42,971 nt of DNA. It comes from JAFGKM01 sp964413825 (lineage in GTDB: Bacteria; Ratteibacteria; UBA8468; B48-G9; JAFGKM01). Below the pieces are notes generated by a model. That model saw only the letters and a program-made list of their open reading frames with translations, searched no databases and was not told the DNA's origin. Location: the NCBI GenBank assembly GCA_964413825.1, contig CAYPTS010000009.1, forward strand, positions 1-42,971, read 5' to 3'. Positions 31,337 to 39,700 of this stretch are shown here, in pieces. Positions within the stretch are counted from its first letter, which is position 1. Every line of letters starts with the position of its first letter. Both the position numbers and the translations under genes were made by a program.

Positions 31337-32311
31337 ATGAAGAAGATACTTTTGACCGGATGCTGCGGTTTTATCGCAAGCCGCGTCGGGGAAAAACTTT
31401 TGAAGGAAAGAAACTGCGAGGTTTTGGGAGTCGACGAACTCAACGACTATTATGACGTGCGTCTGAAGGAATGGCGGCTTGCGCGACTTAAAGAGCACAG
31501 GAATTTCACCTTTATCAGGCAGGACATCGCTTTTCCCGAGATGTCGAGAATCGTCAAGGACTTCGTTCCTGATGCAATAGTCAATCTTGCGGCAAGGGCC
31601 GGAGTGCGCGCCAGCATAACCGACCCGTTCATATATTTCAGGGCGAACCTCACCGGGACGCTTAACCTCCTTGAGGCCGCAAGAGAAATAGGCGTGAAAA
31701 AATTCATCCTGTCGTCCACCTCGTCTGTTTATGCCGGCGAGGAGATGCCTTTCAGCGAGACTCTCGCGGTCAACAAGCCCATTTCTCCCTACGCCGCTTC
31801 GAAAAAAGCCGCGGAGGCGGTCTGCTATACATACCATTATCTGTACGGAATAAACGTCACGGTTTTCCGGTATTTCACGGTCTACGGCCCTGCAGGCAGG
31901 CCGGATATGAGCATATTCAAGTTTATAAAACTGATAGATGAAGGGAAAAACATAACCGTTTACGGGGACGGCACGCAGAAGAGGGATTTCACCTACGTGC
32001 AGGACATAGCGGAGGGGACGGTCAGGGGACTGGATGTCAAGGGTTTTAACACCATAAACCTCGGCGGGAATCACCCGTATTCGCTCAACGATTTGATATC
32101 TTTTATCGAGAAAGAACTCGGCAAAAAGGCGGTCAGGGACGTCAAGCCGTTCCAGAAAACCGATATCTATGCCACATGGGCGGACATCGGCAACGCGGAA
32201 AAACTCTTGAAGTGGCAACCGGAGACCTCTCTTGAACAGGGAATAAAGAAGACGGTTGCGTGGTACAAGAAAAACATTGGCTGGGTGAAAAACATTGGCC
32301 TGGTAGATTAA
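31337..32311 (+). CDS. UDP-glucuronate 4-epimerase-like NAD-dependent epimerase
   Basis: 324 residues, extended SDR fold. TGCCGFIASRV (NAD site), DELNDYYDVRLKEWRL and AARAGVRASI are characteristic of UDP-glucuronate 4-epimerases (GalA-forming), with catalytic YAASK and TVYGPAGRPDM. It would make UDP-galacturonate from the product of a UDP-glucose dehydrogenase such as the 6044-6970 gene. The C-terminus repeats KNIGWVKNIGLV, a small internal duplication. Ribosome site: GGGGGATTTTAG is weak. Confidence 0.85.
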   Translation: MKKILLTGCCGFIASRVGEKLLKERNCEVLGVDELNDYYDVRLKEWRLARLKEHRNFTFIRQDIAFPEMSRIVKDFVPDAIVNLAARAGVRASITDPFIYFRANLTGTLNLLEAAREIGVKKFILSSTSSVYAGEEMPFSETLAVNKPISPYAASKKAAEAVCYTYHYLYGINVTVFRYFTVYGPAGRPDMSIFKFIKLIDEGKNITVYGDGTQKRDFTYVQDIAEGTVRGLDVKGFNTINLGGNHPYSLNDLISFIEKELGKKAVRDVKPFQKTDIYATWADIGNAEKLLKWQPETSLEQGIKKTVAWYKKNIGWVKNIGLVD

Positions 32312-32343
32312 CAGACTGCAATCTGATAACACCTAATGGTTAC

Positions 32344-32434
32344 CATTGCGAAGCATGTCTTGTATGCTGAAGCAATCTCATGGGATTGCCGCGCAGAAAA
32401 CCCCGTAGAACGAGGCGCTGCGCTCGCAATGACA
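32344..32434. repeat. CATTGCGA...TCGCAATGACA interspersed repeat
   Basis: CATTGCGAAGC and GAAGCAATCTC on the left, GGGATTGCCGCGC and GCTCGCAATGACA on the right: a dispersed palindromic repeat type seen in many bacterial genomes. It fills the spacer between the two epimerases. A shortened match lies inside the macroglobulin gene (37761-37793). Confidence 0.7.
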
Positions 32435-32464
32435 ATAACAAAGTGAGGGGGGAGAGGGGATAAC

Positions 32465-33391
32465 ATGAACGTACTGATAACCGGCGGTTGCGGTTTCATA
32501 GGCAGCCATCTCACGGATAGTCTTGTGGAAAAAGGGCATAGTGTGTCGGTGCTCGACAACCTTTCCACCGGCAGTATTGAAAACCTGAACGGAAAAGCGG
32601 TGTTTTACAACGCCGACATACGCGATAAGGAAAAGGTAGGGGAGGTTTTCGCAAAACAGCGTCCCGAAGTCGTATTCCACCTTGCCGCGCAGATAAATGT
32701 GAGGAAATCCGAGGAAGACCCGTTTTTTGACACAGACGTCAACATCAACGGTTCCGTGAATGTAATCAGGAATTTTCTCAAGGTGGAAAACAGGAAAAAA
32801 TTTGTCTTTGCCTCTACCGGCGGGGTTATATACGGAGACACTGACGTTCTGCCGACACCTGAAACCGTGCCGCCTTCGCCCCTGTGCCCTTACGGAATAT
32901 CCAAGATGGCGGTTGAAAAATACCTCGCATATTTCTCCGTCTTTTACGGTCTCGATTTTGCTGTTCTGCGGTATGGCAACGTCTATGGACCAAGGCAGAA
33001 CGCTTACGCGGAGGCGGGCGTGATAGCGATATTTTCCACAAAAGTGCTGGAGAAAAAAACGCCGGTTATTTTCGGCGACGGAGAGCAGACCAGGGATTTT
33101 GTTTACATTGACGACGTTGTCGGCGCCAACGTTGCAGTGATGGAAAAAAACGCGCAGGGCATATTCAACGTGGGTACCGGGAAAGAAACCAGCGTAAACA
33201 GGATTTTTGACTGCGTGAAAAAATCTTCCGGTGTGCCTCTGGAAAAAAAATTTGCGGATGCAAGGAAAGGCGAGATAAAAAGAAGTTGCATATCGCCTGA
33301 AAAAATAATCCGTTTAACCGGCTGGCGTCCGACTGTCGACATAGATGAAGGCATTCAAAAAACCTTCGCCTGGTTCAAGGGCAATCAGTAG
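32465..33391 (+). CDS. UDP-glucose 4-epimerase-like NAD-dependent epimerase
   Basis: 308 residues, extended SDR. NAD motif TGGCGFIGSHL, DNLSTGS, LAAQINVRKS, catalytic YGISK and NVYGPRQN. The closest groups are bacterial GalE-like and UDP-N-acetylglucosamine 4-epimerases. A long G-rich ribosome site precedes the ATG. The stop overlaps the convergent pseudopilin gene by 7 bp. With the previous epimerase it suggests nucleotide-sugar supply for surface glycans. Confidence 0.85.
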   Translation: MNVLITGGCGFIGSHLTDSLVEKGHSVSVLDNLSTGSIENLNGKAVFYNADIRDKEKVGEVFAKQRPEVVFHLAAQINVRKSEEDPFFDTDVNINGSVNVIRNFLKVENRKKFVFASTGGVIYGDTDVLPTPETVPPSPLCPYGISKMAVEKYLAYFSVFYGLDFAVLRYGNVYGPRQNAYAEAGVIAIFSTKVLEKKTPVIFGDGEQTRDFVYIDDVVGANVAVMEKNAQGIFNVGTGKETSVNRIFDCVKKSSGVPLEKKFADARKGEIKRSCISPEKIIRLTGWRPTVDIDEGIQKTFAWFKGNQ

Positions 33392-34122
33392 GAGGAACTT
33401 TCCCATTCAGGTCCGCTGGTAAACACATTGTAATCTTTAAACGCAAGGTTCAGCACCTTTTGATTGTAAACCCTGTGGTGCCAGAAACACCTTACGATAG
33501 GAACCTTCCCTTTCAATCCGCCGTATGTCGACTGCCACAACTTTGCTTCTTTCCATGAGACAAAGCCGTCCCCGTTTTTGTCCGCCTGTTCGATTTCCTC
33601 GAGAGACTTCCCGTCCATGAACCATGAACATTCGTTGGGGCTGAATTCATAGGAATAACTGCAGGCGGCGATTTCCGGATTGCGCTGGCCGAATCCGTCG
33701 AGTCCCCCTTCATATTCCGGGGAAGGCGGACCTCCCGGAATGTTTTCAGGCGGTATGTCGCATGTTTCAGGGAAAGAATCGTGGCCGTGCCCAGTTTTCC
33801 CTCTCTCTTTGTCCGTTATGCAGGTGAAGGAAGGCGGAGTGTTTATGTACCCCCTGTACAATGTGGAAAGCCACGGAGGATAGTTGTTGAAATCCTGATA
33901 GTACATTTCAATCGCTATGCTGAACTGTTTCAGGTTGTTTATGCAGTTTGCCTGCCGGCCTTTTTCCCTCGCCATGGAAAGCGAAGGCAGTAACTGGCCT
34001 GCGAGCATCGATATGATTGCTATGACAACGAGCAGTTCGATAAGCGTAAATCCTTCGCTTTCGATGATTTTTATCCTGTGAAGCCCTTGTGCGGCAGGGC
34101 TCCTGCGGACTAATTTCTTCAT
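33385..34122 (-). CDS. Prepilin-type pseudopilin with EF-hand loop
   Basis: 245 residues from the ATG at 34122, chosen for GGGAGG just upstream. Prepilin peptidase site G24/F25 with Glu29 (SEGFTLIELLVVIAII), then a conserved helix (CINNLKQFSIAIEMYYQDFNNYPP). This is the H-X9-DG/DUF1559-like class abundant in Planctomycetes and related phyla. Residues 181-192 (DKNGDGFVSWKE) match a canonical 12-residue EF-hand calcium loop. It lacks a neighbouring secretion apparatus. Function is inferred: type II secretion-like or surface pseudopilin. Confidence 0.85.
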   Translation of the reverse strand: MKKLVRRSPAAQGLHRIKIIESEGFTLIELLVVIAIISMLAGQLLPSLSMAREKGRQANCINNLKQFSIAIEMYYQDFNNYPPWLSTLYRGYINTPPSFTCITDKERGKTGHGHDSFPETCDIPPENIPGGPPSPEYEGGLDGFGQRNPEIAACSYSYEFSPNECSWFMDGKSLEEIEQADKNGDGFVSWKEAKLWQSTYGGLKGKVPIVRCFWHHRVYNQKVLNLAFKDYNVFTSGPEWESSSY

Positions 34123-34138
34123 TGCCTCCCCGCCTTCT

Positions 34139-35446
34139 TTACAGGAGCTTTGGCGGCCTCCGAGATTTTTTACTCTTTTTCGTGTTTGAATGGCTGTATC
34201 TTCCCGCTCTTCCGCGATAGTTTGCCGGCGTTTTGCGGCGGCGTCCGGAGGGCATTGCTTCTTTTGTATGCCTGTCAAAATTCTCAGCCGGAATTTCCGG
34301 ATGCTTCGTGACCGGCAGCTGCATCCTGATCAATTTTTCGATGTTTCTCACGTCGCGGCTCTGGTCGGGAGTGGCAAAAGATATAGCCTTGCCTTTATGT
34401 CCCGCTCTGCCGGTACGGCCAATCCTGTGTACATAATTTTCTATATCGTCCGGCAGGTCGTAATTTATCACAACTTCTATCTGCTTTACGTCAATGCCTC
34501 TTGCGGCAACATCCGTAGCCACGAGAATTCGGTATTTCCCCGTCTTGAACCCCTCAAGCGCCTCGCGTCTCTGTCCCAGGGTCTTGTCGGAATGGATGTC
34601 GGTTGCTCGATAACCCATGCCGCAGATTGCCCTGGCTATCTTGCGCGCATTATGCTTGGTACGAATGAACAAAAGCACTGAATCGTGTTTTTCGTCAAGG
34701 ACTTTTTTCAAAAGGTCGATTTTTGTTTCGCGTTTCACGATATACAGTTCCTGGATTATTCCTTCAGCGGTTGTACCCGACGGAGCAACCTCTACATGGA
34801 CAGGAAGCCGCATGTGCTTGTTCACCATGTGCATGATTTCTACCGGCATGGTTGCGGAAAAAAGCATGGTCTGGCGTTCGCGCCTGATATTTTTCAGTAT
34901 TTCCTCGACCTGCGGGGCAAATCCCATATCCAGCATGCGGTCGGCTTCATCGAGAACAAGCATGGTTACGTTGTCCGGCAGAAAAGTTCGCCGGCTCATG
35001 TGGTCCAGCAGTCTGCCGGGAGTGGCAATGACAATACGCGGGTCTCTGCGTAAAGACTGGGTCTGGCCGTGCATGGGAGCTCCGCCGATAAGACAGGCGG
35101 TTTTCAGTTTGAATGCGCCGGAGAAATTCCGGAATGTCTCGTCAATCTGAACGGCTAATTCGCGCGTGGGGGCAAGAACCAACCCGGTTCCTTTTTCCCG
35201 CGACAGATGCTGTACCATGGGGATGGCAAATGCGAGAGTTTTGCCGGTTCCCGATTGTGCTATTCCTATGACGTCCTTGCCTTCTATCGCAACCGGTATC
35301 GCCCTGAACTGAATCGGCGTCGGCACGGTAAACTTTATGCGTTCAAGGATGTCCAGTATTTTCGGGGCAATGCCCAGGCCGAAGAAATTTGAACCCGGAT
35401 GGTTGTTGGAACTCTGCGGAAAATCGTCAGTTTTTTGCGTGCTCAC
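34139..35446 (-). CDS. DEAD-box ATP-dependent RNA helicase (RhlE-like)
   Basis: 435 residues with a GTG start. Q motif (PTPIQFRAIP), Walker A AQSGTGKT (63-70), PTREL, DEAD (166-169), SAT, and C-terminal helicase motifs ATDVAARGID and HRIGRTGRAG. A basic tail (RRRKTPANYRGRAGRYSHSN...) fits RhlE/RhlB-type RNA binding. The GTG overlaps the stop of a newly seen 50-residue zinc-finger gene (GTGA), so translation is coupled. It lies 16 nt upstream of the pseudopilin start. Confidence 0.92.
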   Translation of the reverse strand: MSTQKTDDFPQSSNNHPGSNFFGLGIAPKILDILERIKFTVPTPIQFRAIPVAIEGKDVIGIAQSGTGKTLAFAIPMVQHLSREKGTGLVLAPTRELAVQIDETFRNFSGAFKLKTACLIGGAPMHGQTQSLRRDPRIVIATPGRLLDHMSRRTFLPDNVTMLVLDEADRMLDMGFAPQVEEILKNIRRERQTMLFSATMPVEIMHMVNKHMRLPVHVEVAPSGTTAEGIIQELYIVKRETKIDLLKKVLDEKHDSVLLFIRTKHNARKIARAICGMGYRATDIHSDKTLGQRREALEGFKTGKYRILVATDVAARGIDVKQIEVVINYDLPDDIENYVHRIGRTGRAGHKGKAISFATPDQSRDVRNIEKLIRMQLPVTKHPEIPAENFDRHTKEAMPSGRRRKTPANYRGRAGRYSHSNTKKSKKSRRPPKLL

Positions 35447-35595
35447 GATTTAGACCCCTTAACCCCGGATAATTCCGTATCAATCAGGGTGAGGTGGATA
35501 TGGCAGTATTCTTCATGGTTGTATACGCTTAAGATATTTTTGCAATGAGGAAATTTGCATATCCTGCCCTTGGGAGAAACCTTCGCTTTTTTCAT
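35443..35595 (-). CDS. Small zinc-finger protein coupled to DEAD-box helicase
   Basis: 50 residues from the ATG at 35595. Its core reads CKFPHCKNILSVYNHEEYCHIH, split as C13, C18, C31, H32 and H34, resembling the small C..C-x-LSxYN-x-C..H zinc fingers found alone in many bacteria. Its stop overlaps the helicase start (GTGA). A good promoter lies upstream. Codon use matches neighbours. Not found by length filters of 60 residues. A helicase partner or regulator is a reasonable guess. Confidence 0.7.
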   Translation of the reverse strand: MKKAKVSPKGRICKFPHCKNILSVYNHEEYCHIHLTLIDTELSGVKGSKS

Positions 35596-35615
35596 AGTTA
35601 TCCGCTCGTACATCC

Positions 35616-35644
35616 ATTATACCATCTTTCCCCCAAAACGCCAA
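35616..35644 (-). promoter_or_regulatory. Promoter of the zinc-finger/helicase operon
   Basis: On the minus strand, TTGGCG (35644 to 35639), 17-bp spacer ending in TGG, and TATAAT (35621 to 35616): a consensus extended -10. Expected start near 35609, 14 nt before the ATG at 35595. No clear Shine-Dalgarno. Confidence 0.65.
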
Positions 35645-35661
35645 ATCATTGAGGACTCAAG

Positions 35662-35735
35662 TTCCGACATAAGAATCATTGATAAAGAGAGAAAAGGAAA
35701 CTGCTTTCTTTTCTCTCTGTTTCCTTATGTCGGAA
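35662..35735. repeat. 74-bp hairpin repeat, complete copy
   Basis: Outer arms TTCCGACATAAG (35662-35673) and CTTATGTCGGAA (35724-35735) pair over 12 bp. Inner arms 35686-35700 and 35705-35718 pair over 14 bp with one bulged G and a CTGC loop. Half of a second copy opens the window. Probably a small dispersed element. The rest of 35596-35787 holds the helicase-operon promoter and nothing else I recognise. Confidence 0.8.
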
Positions 35736-35787
35736 TCTCAGGGATATTGTTTCGGTTTTATCTTGCAATGACAGGTCCCGTGGGGTG

Positions 35788-36486
35788 CTAATCTGCCGTT
35801 TTCTTCCGCGCCTCTTTTATCAGTGTGTATGCCAGTTTCTTTATCTCGTCCTCGGGGTCGTGGTAATAAAGGTTCCACAGTCTTGTTTCCATGCGGGAAT
35901 CTATCTGTCTTCCCGCCATCATTCCGAGAAGCTCTTTCCTGACGGAAACGTCTTCTGAGGTGTTTTCCGCCATTTCGAGAATTTTGTCGCTGTGCCCGGG
36001 GTCAGATAAATAATCGGCGAAAGAAAGAATAGTTTTTTTTGTTTCGCTGTCTTCCGCGGGAAATCTTTCCAGCAGAAGATACATGTTTTTTCTGTCGAGT
36101 TTTATCAGGGTCTCCATCACCGCATGCTTTTCGTTCCCTTTCGTTTCATCAAGCAAAGCGATAAGTCGGTCACTGTCTATTTTTCCCAGACTTGCGGCGG
36201 CGGCTCTTTTAATCTCCGGGTCTGAATTCTCTTTTATTATAGTTGCAAGCGAAGGAACGGCGGATTTCATTCCGAGTCTGCCTACTTCGTATATGGCGAA
36301 CTTCTTCTCCTCGGGGGAATCGCTGGCAAGTTTTTTTGCGAAGTATTTGGGTCCGGGGACGCCGCCCTTGGTGGTTTGCCACACGGTGATGCGTATAACG
36401 GAAAAAAGTACGAAAAATACGCTTACCCACAGGACTATCTTTTTTCTGTCTGACAGATTCGCATAAAATTCTCTAAGGTGTTCCAT
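35788..36486 (-). CDS. Membrane-anchored HEAT-repeat protein
   Basis: 232 residues. One N-terminal membrane helix (about 16-36), then several ~30-residue helical repeats (EKKFAIYEVGRLG...AVPSLATIIK; IKRAAAASLGKIDSDRLIALLD) typical of HEAT/PBS-lyase repeats, used as protein-binding scaffolds. The partner is unknown. AGGAG lies 8 nt before the ATG. It is divergent from the macroglobulin gene. Confidence 0.75.
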   Translation of the reverse strand: MEHLREFYANLSDRKKIVLWVSVFFVLFSVIRITVWQTTKGGVPGPKYFAKKLASDSPEEKKFAIYEVGRLGMKSAVPSLATIIKENSDPEIKRAAAASLGKIDSDRLIALLDETKGNEKHAVMETLIKLDRKNMYLLLERFPAEDSETKKTILSFADYLSDPGHSDKILEMAENTSEDVSVRKELLGMMAGRQIDSRMETRLWNLYYHDPEDEIKKLAYTLIKEARKKTAD

Positions 36487-36725
36487 AAATTTCTCCTGTC
36501 AAAATATAATACCTTAAACCATCCGTTCCGTGCAAGTTTCTTGCCGTTCACAGGATTCAGAGGTACCGGGGAAGCTTTACATGGTGCGTCACACTACATT
36601 TTGGAGTACAATAGATACAGACCGGAAGCCGTTCTTGAATCGGAAAAGAATTTTGTGATGGAACCTTTTTCCGTGAGACGTGTCTAACTATCAGAAAAAA
36701 GGTCTTCACTACAAGGGAGGAGCAA
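36487..36725. other. Divergent intergenic region before the macroglobulin gene
   Basis: 239 bp. A hairpin ACCTTTTTC (36663-36671) with GAAAAAAGGT (36694-36703) precedes the macroglobulin start. A -10-like TACAAT lies at 36607-36612 but no matching -35 is seen. GGGAGG (36716-36721) is the ribosome site. Nothing else recognised. Confidence 0.4.
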
Positions 36726-39700
36726 ATGTTCAGGTTAAAGAAAATCGGTACCATCATAATCCTGCTCGCCGCGGCTGTAACGGGGGCAAGGTTGTTTACG
36801 GCCGACGCATCCGGTCAAAAGGCGCATCCGGCAACAAGAGAACGTGCGGCGCAGATGTTGAAAGACGGCAATTACAAAGAGGCGTATGACATATACTCCG
36901 TGCTTGCCCTGGACCCGAAGGACGACCCGCAGAGGGCGGCGGATGATATGTCTTTTGCCGTGCAGTGCCTGCGTAATCTGGGCCGGAGCAATGAGTTTGA
37001 CGGCTTCGTTGAGAAGGTTATCGAGGTTCACAAGGATAACTGGCGCCTGCTGGCGTGCGCGGCACAGTTGTACATGGATGCTGAACATTACGGTTCCATG
37101 ATAGCCGGGGAGTTTGTGCGGGGTCCGCACCGGGGCAGTTCCGTGATAATGAATTCCTTCGAGCGCGACAGGGTGCGTTCAATGCAGTTGTATCGGGACG
37201 CCATTGAAAGGAACATAAAGGGACCGGACTCCGAAAAGGGTTCAAATACAAGCAATCTTTATACTTCGTATTCCAGGGCGATTCTGGGCAACCGCGGATG
37301 GAACGAAGCGTGGCGTCTGCAGTACCTGACCGACCTTACATCCCTGCCTGACTACGACGAGGGGCGTTATTACGGCGACTACTATTCCGGTACGCGTGGA
37401 GCCCCGGTAAATCCTGACGGCACGCCTGTTTTCCACTATCTTCCCGAGAGATGGGAAACAGCCGCGACAGACGGAGAACGGTTCCGCTGGTGCATGATGA
37501 AGGCGATTGAGTTCTATCCTGCCGGCAAAAACAGCGTTCTTGCACAGTGGGCGGATTTTCTGTCCAACCAGTTCGGAGTTGCCACAATGAGCGAATACCG
37601 CGGTTTTTTCAGGACAGCGGCAGAGGATGATGCGAAGAAAAACGAAAGCGGTCCCTACGCAGTGCACATTCTGGGAGAGGATGAGACAATTGCACGGCTG
37701 GCGGCAGGCATCAAGCGGTTTAATCTGCCCGAAGAATTCAACCACATAAAAATCTACAAGGAGATTGCCGCGCAAAAAACGCTCGCAATGACAACCGCGG
37801 TGGAGATAGCAGAGGATGAGAAGGGCGGATACGCCGAAGATGCGCTGAACAAGTTGGCGGCAATATTTGAAAACCGGATGCAGTATGATAAGGCGGCCGA
37901 ATACTGGCGCTGCAGTATCAAACAGTTCGGCGACCACCGGAACTACAAGCAGAACCGCCTTGAGCAGATAGTGAAAAACTGGGGACAGTTCCAGCCGGTG
38001 GTCACCCAGCCCGCAGGCATGGGGGCTACCGTTGAGTACAGGTTCCGCAACGGGTGCAGTGTGAAATTTACCGCGCGCGAAGTAAACGTGCCAAAGTTGC
38101 TTGCAGACCTCAAACAGTACATCAAGTCCCAGCCGGCGAACCTCGACTGGGAAAAAATAAACGTACATGATATCGGCTACCGGCTGGTTACAAAGAAACA
38201 GGAGCAGTACGTCGGGAAACAGGTTGCCGCGTGGTCGCTGGACCTGAAACCGCGCCCGAAGCACTTTGACAGGCGTATTACTGTCACCACCCCTTTGCAG
38301 AAACCGGGCGCATACCTGCTGACTGCGAAGATGTCCGACGGCAATACCAGCAACATCATCCTGTGGGTCGCCGATACCGCGATAGTCAAGAAACCTCTCG
38401 ATAACGGAATATACTATTTCGTCGCCGACGCGGCGACAGGACTGCCGGTTGCGAAGGCGAACCTTGAGTTTTTCGGGTACTGGCAGAAGTGGCGTGAAAA
38501 CCGCCGCACCGGCGAAGCCCGGTACGATATCCTGACAAGACAGTTCGCGGAGTTTACCGATGCTGACGGGCAGTTCATCTGCAAGGGGCAGGAAAACGAC
38601 AACAACTACCAGTGGCTGATTACCGCCACAACGGAGAGCGGGCGGATGGCATATCTCGGGTTCACCGGTGCCTGGTTCGGCAGGTACTATGACTACGAGT
38701 ACAATCAGACCAAGTACTATTTTATGACCGACCGGCCGGTCTACCGCCCGGAGCAGTCAGTTAATTTCAAGTGGTGGGTAAACACCGCAAAGTACGACCA
38801 TGAAGGCAACTCTCCTTTCGCTGGGCGTTCGTTCACGGTGCGCATCCACGACCCGCGCGGGGAAAAGGTATTTGAGAAAAGTTTCACGGCGGACGGGTAC
38901 GGCGGGATAGACGGGCAGTTTCTCCTCGCAAAAGACGTTACGCTCGGTCAGTACAGGGTCACGGTAGACCATACTGGGCACGGCAGTTTCCGCGTGGAAG
39001 AATACAAGAAGCCGGAGTTTGAGGTCAAGGTTTCCGCTCCGGACAAGCCGGTGATGCTGGGCGAGAAGATTCCGGCAAAGATAGAGGCGAAGTATTATTT
39101 CGGCGCGCCGGTCACCGAGGGCAAGGTGAAATATAAAATTTTGCGTTACGAACATTCTGCGGACTGGTATCCTCCGCTTCGCTGGGACTGGTTCTACGGC
39201 CGCGGTTACGGATGGTTCGGATATAATTACGTGTGGTATCCGGGCTGGAAGGAATGGGGATGCGTACGCCCCTGGCCGTGGTGGCGGCACCGGCCGCAGG
39301 GACAGCCGGAACTGGTGGCGGAAGTAGAGACGCCCATAGGAAAAGACGGAATTATCAGCGTGGAGATTGATACCGGTCCCGCAAAAGCGATGCTTGGAGA
39401 TACCGACCACCGTTACGAGATTACCGCGGAGGTCACAGACCGGTCGCGGCGCACCATCACCGGCAAAGGGACGGTCATCGTGGCGAGGAAACCGTTTAAG
39501 GTATACGTTTGGACAGGCCGCGGCCACTACCGCGCCGGCGATACTGTCCGTGTACAGGCGACCGGAAGGACTCCTGATGGAAAACCGGTTGAGGGCAGGG
39601 GTGTTCTGCGCCTCTTGCAGGTAAAGTACCATAAGGGCGAACCTTTGGAGACCGAGGTGCAGAGGTGGAACCTTGATACCGGCGTCGAAGGCAGCGCTGT

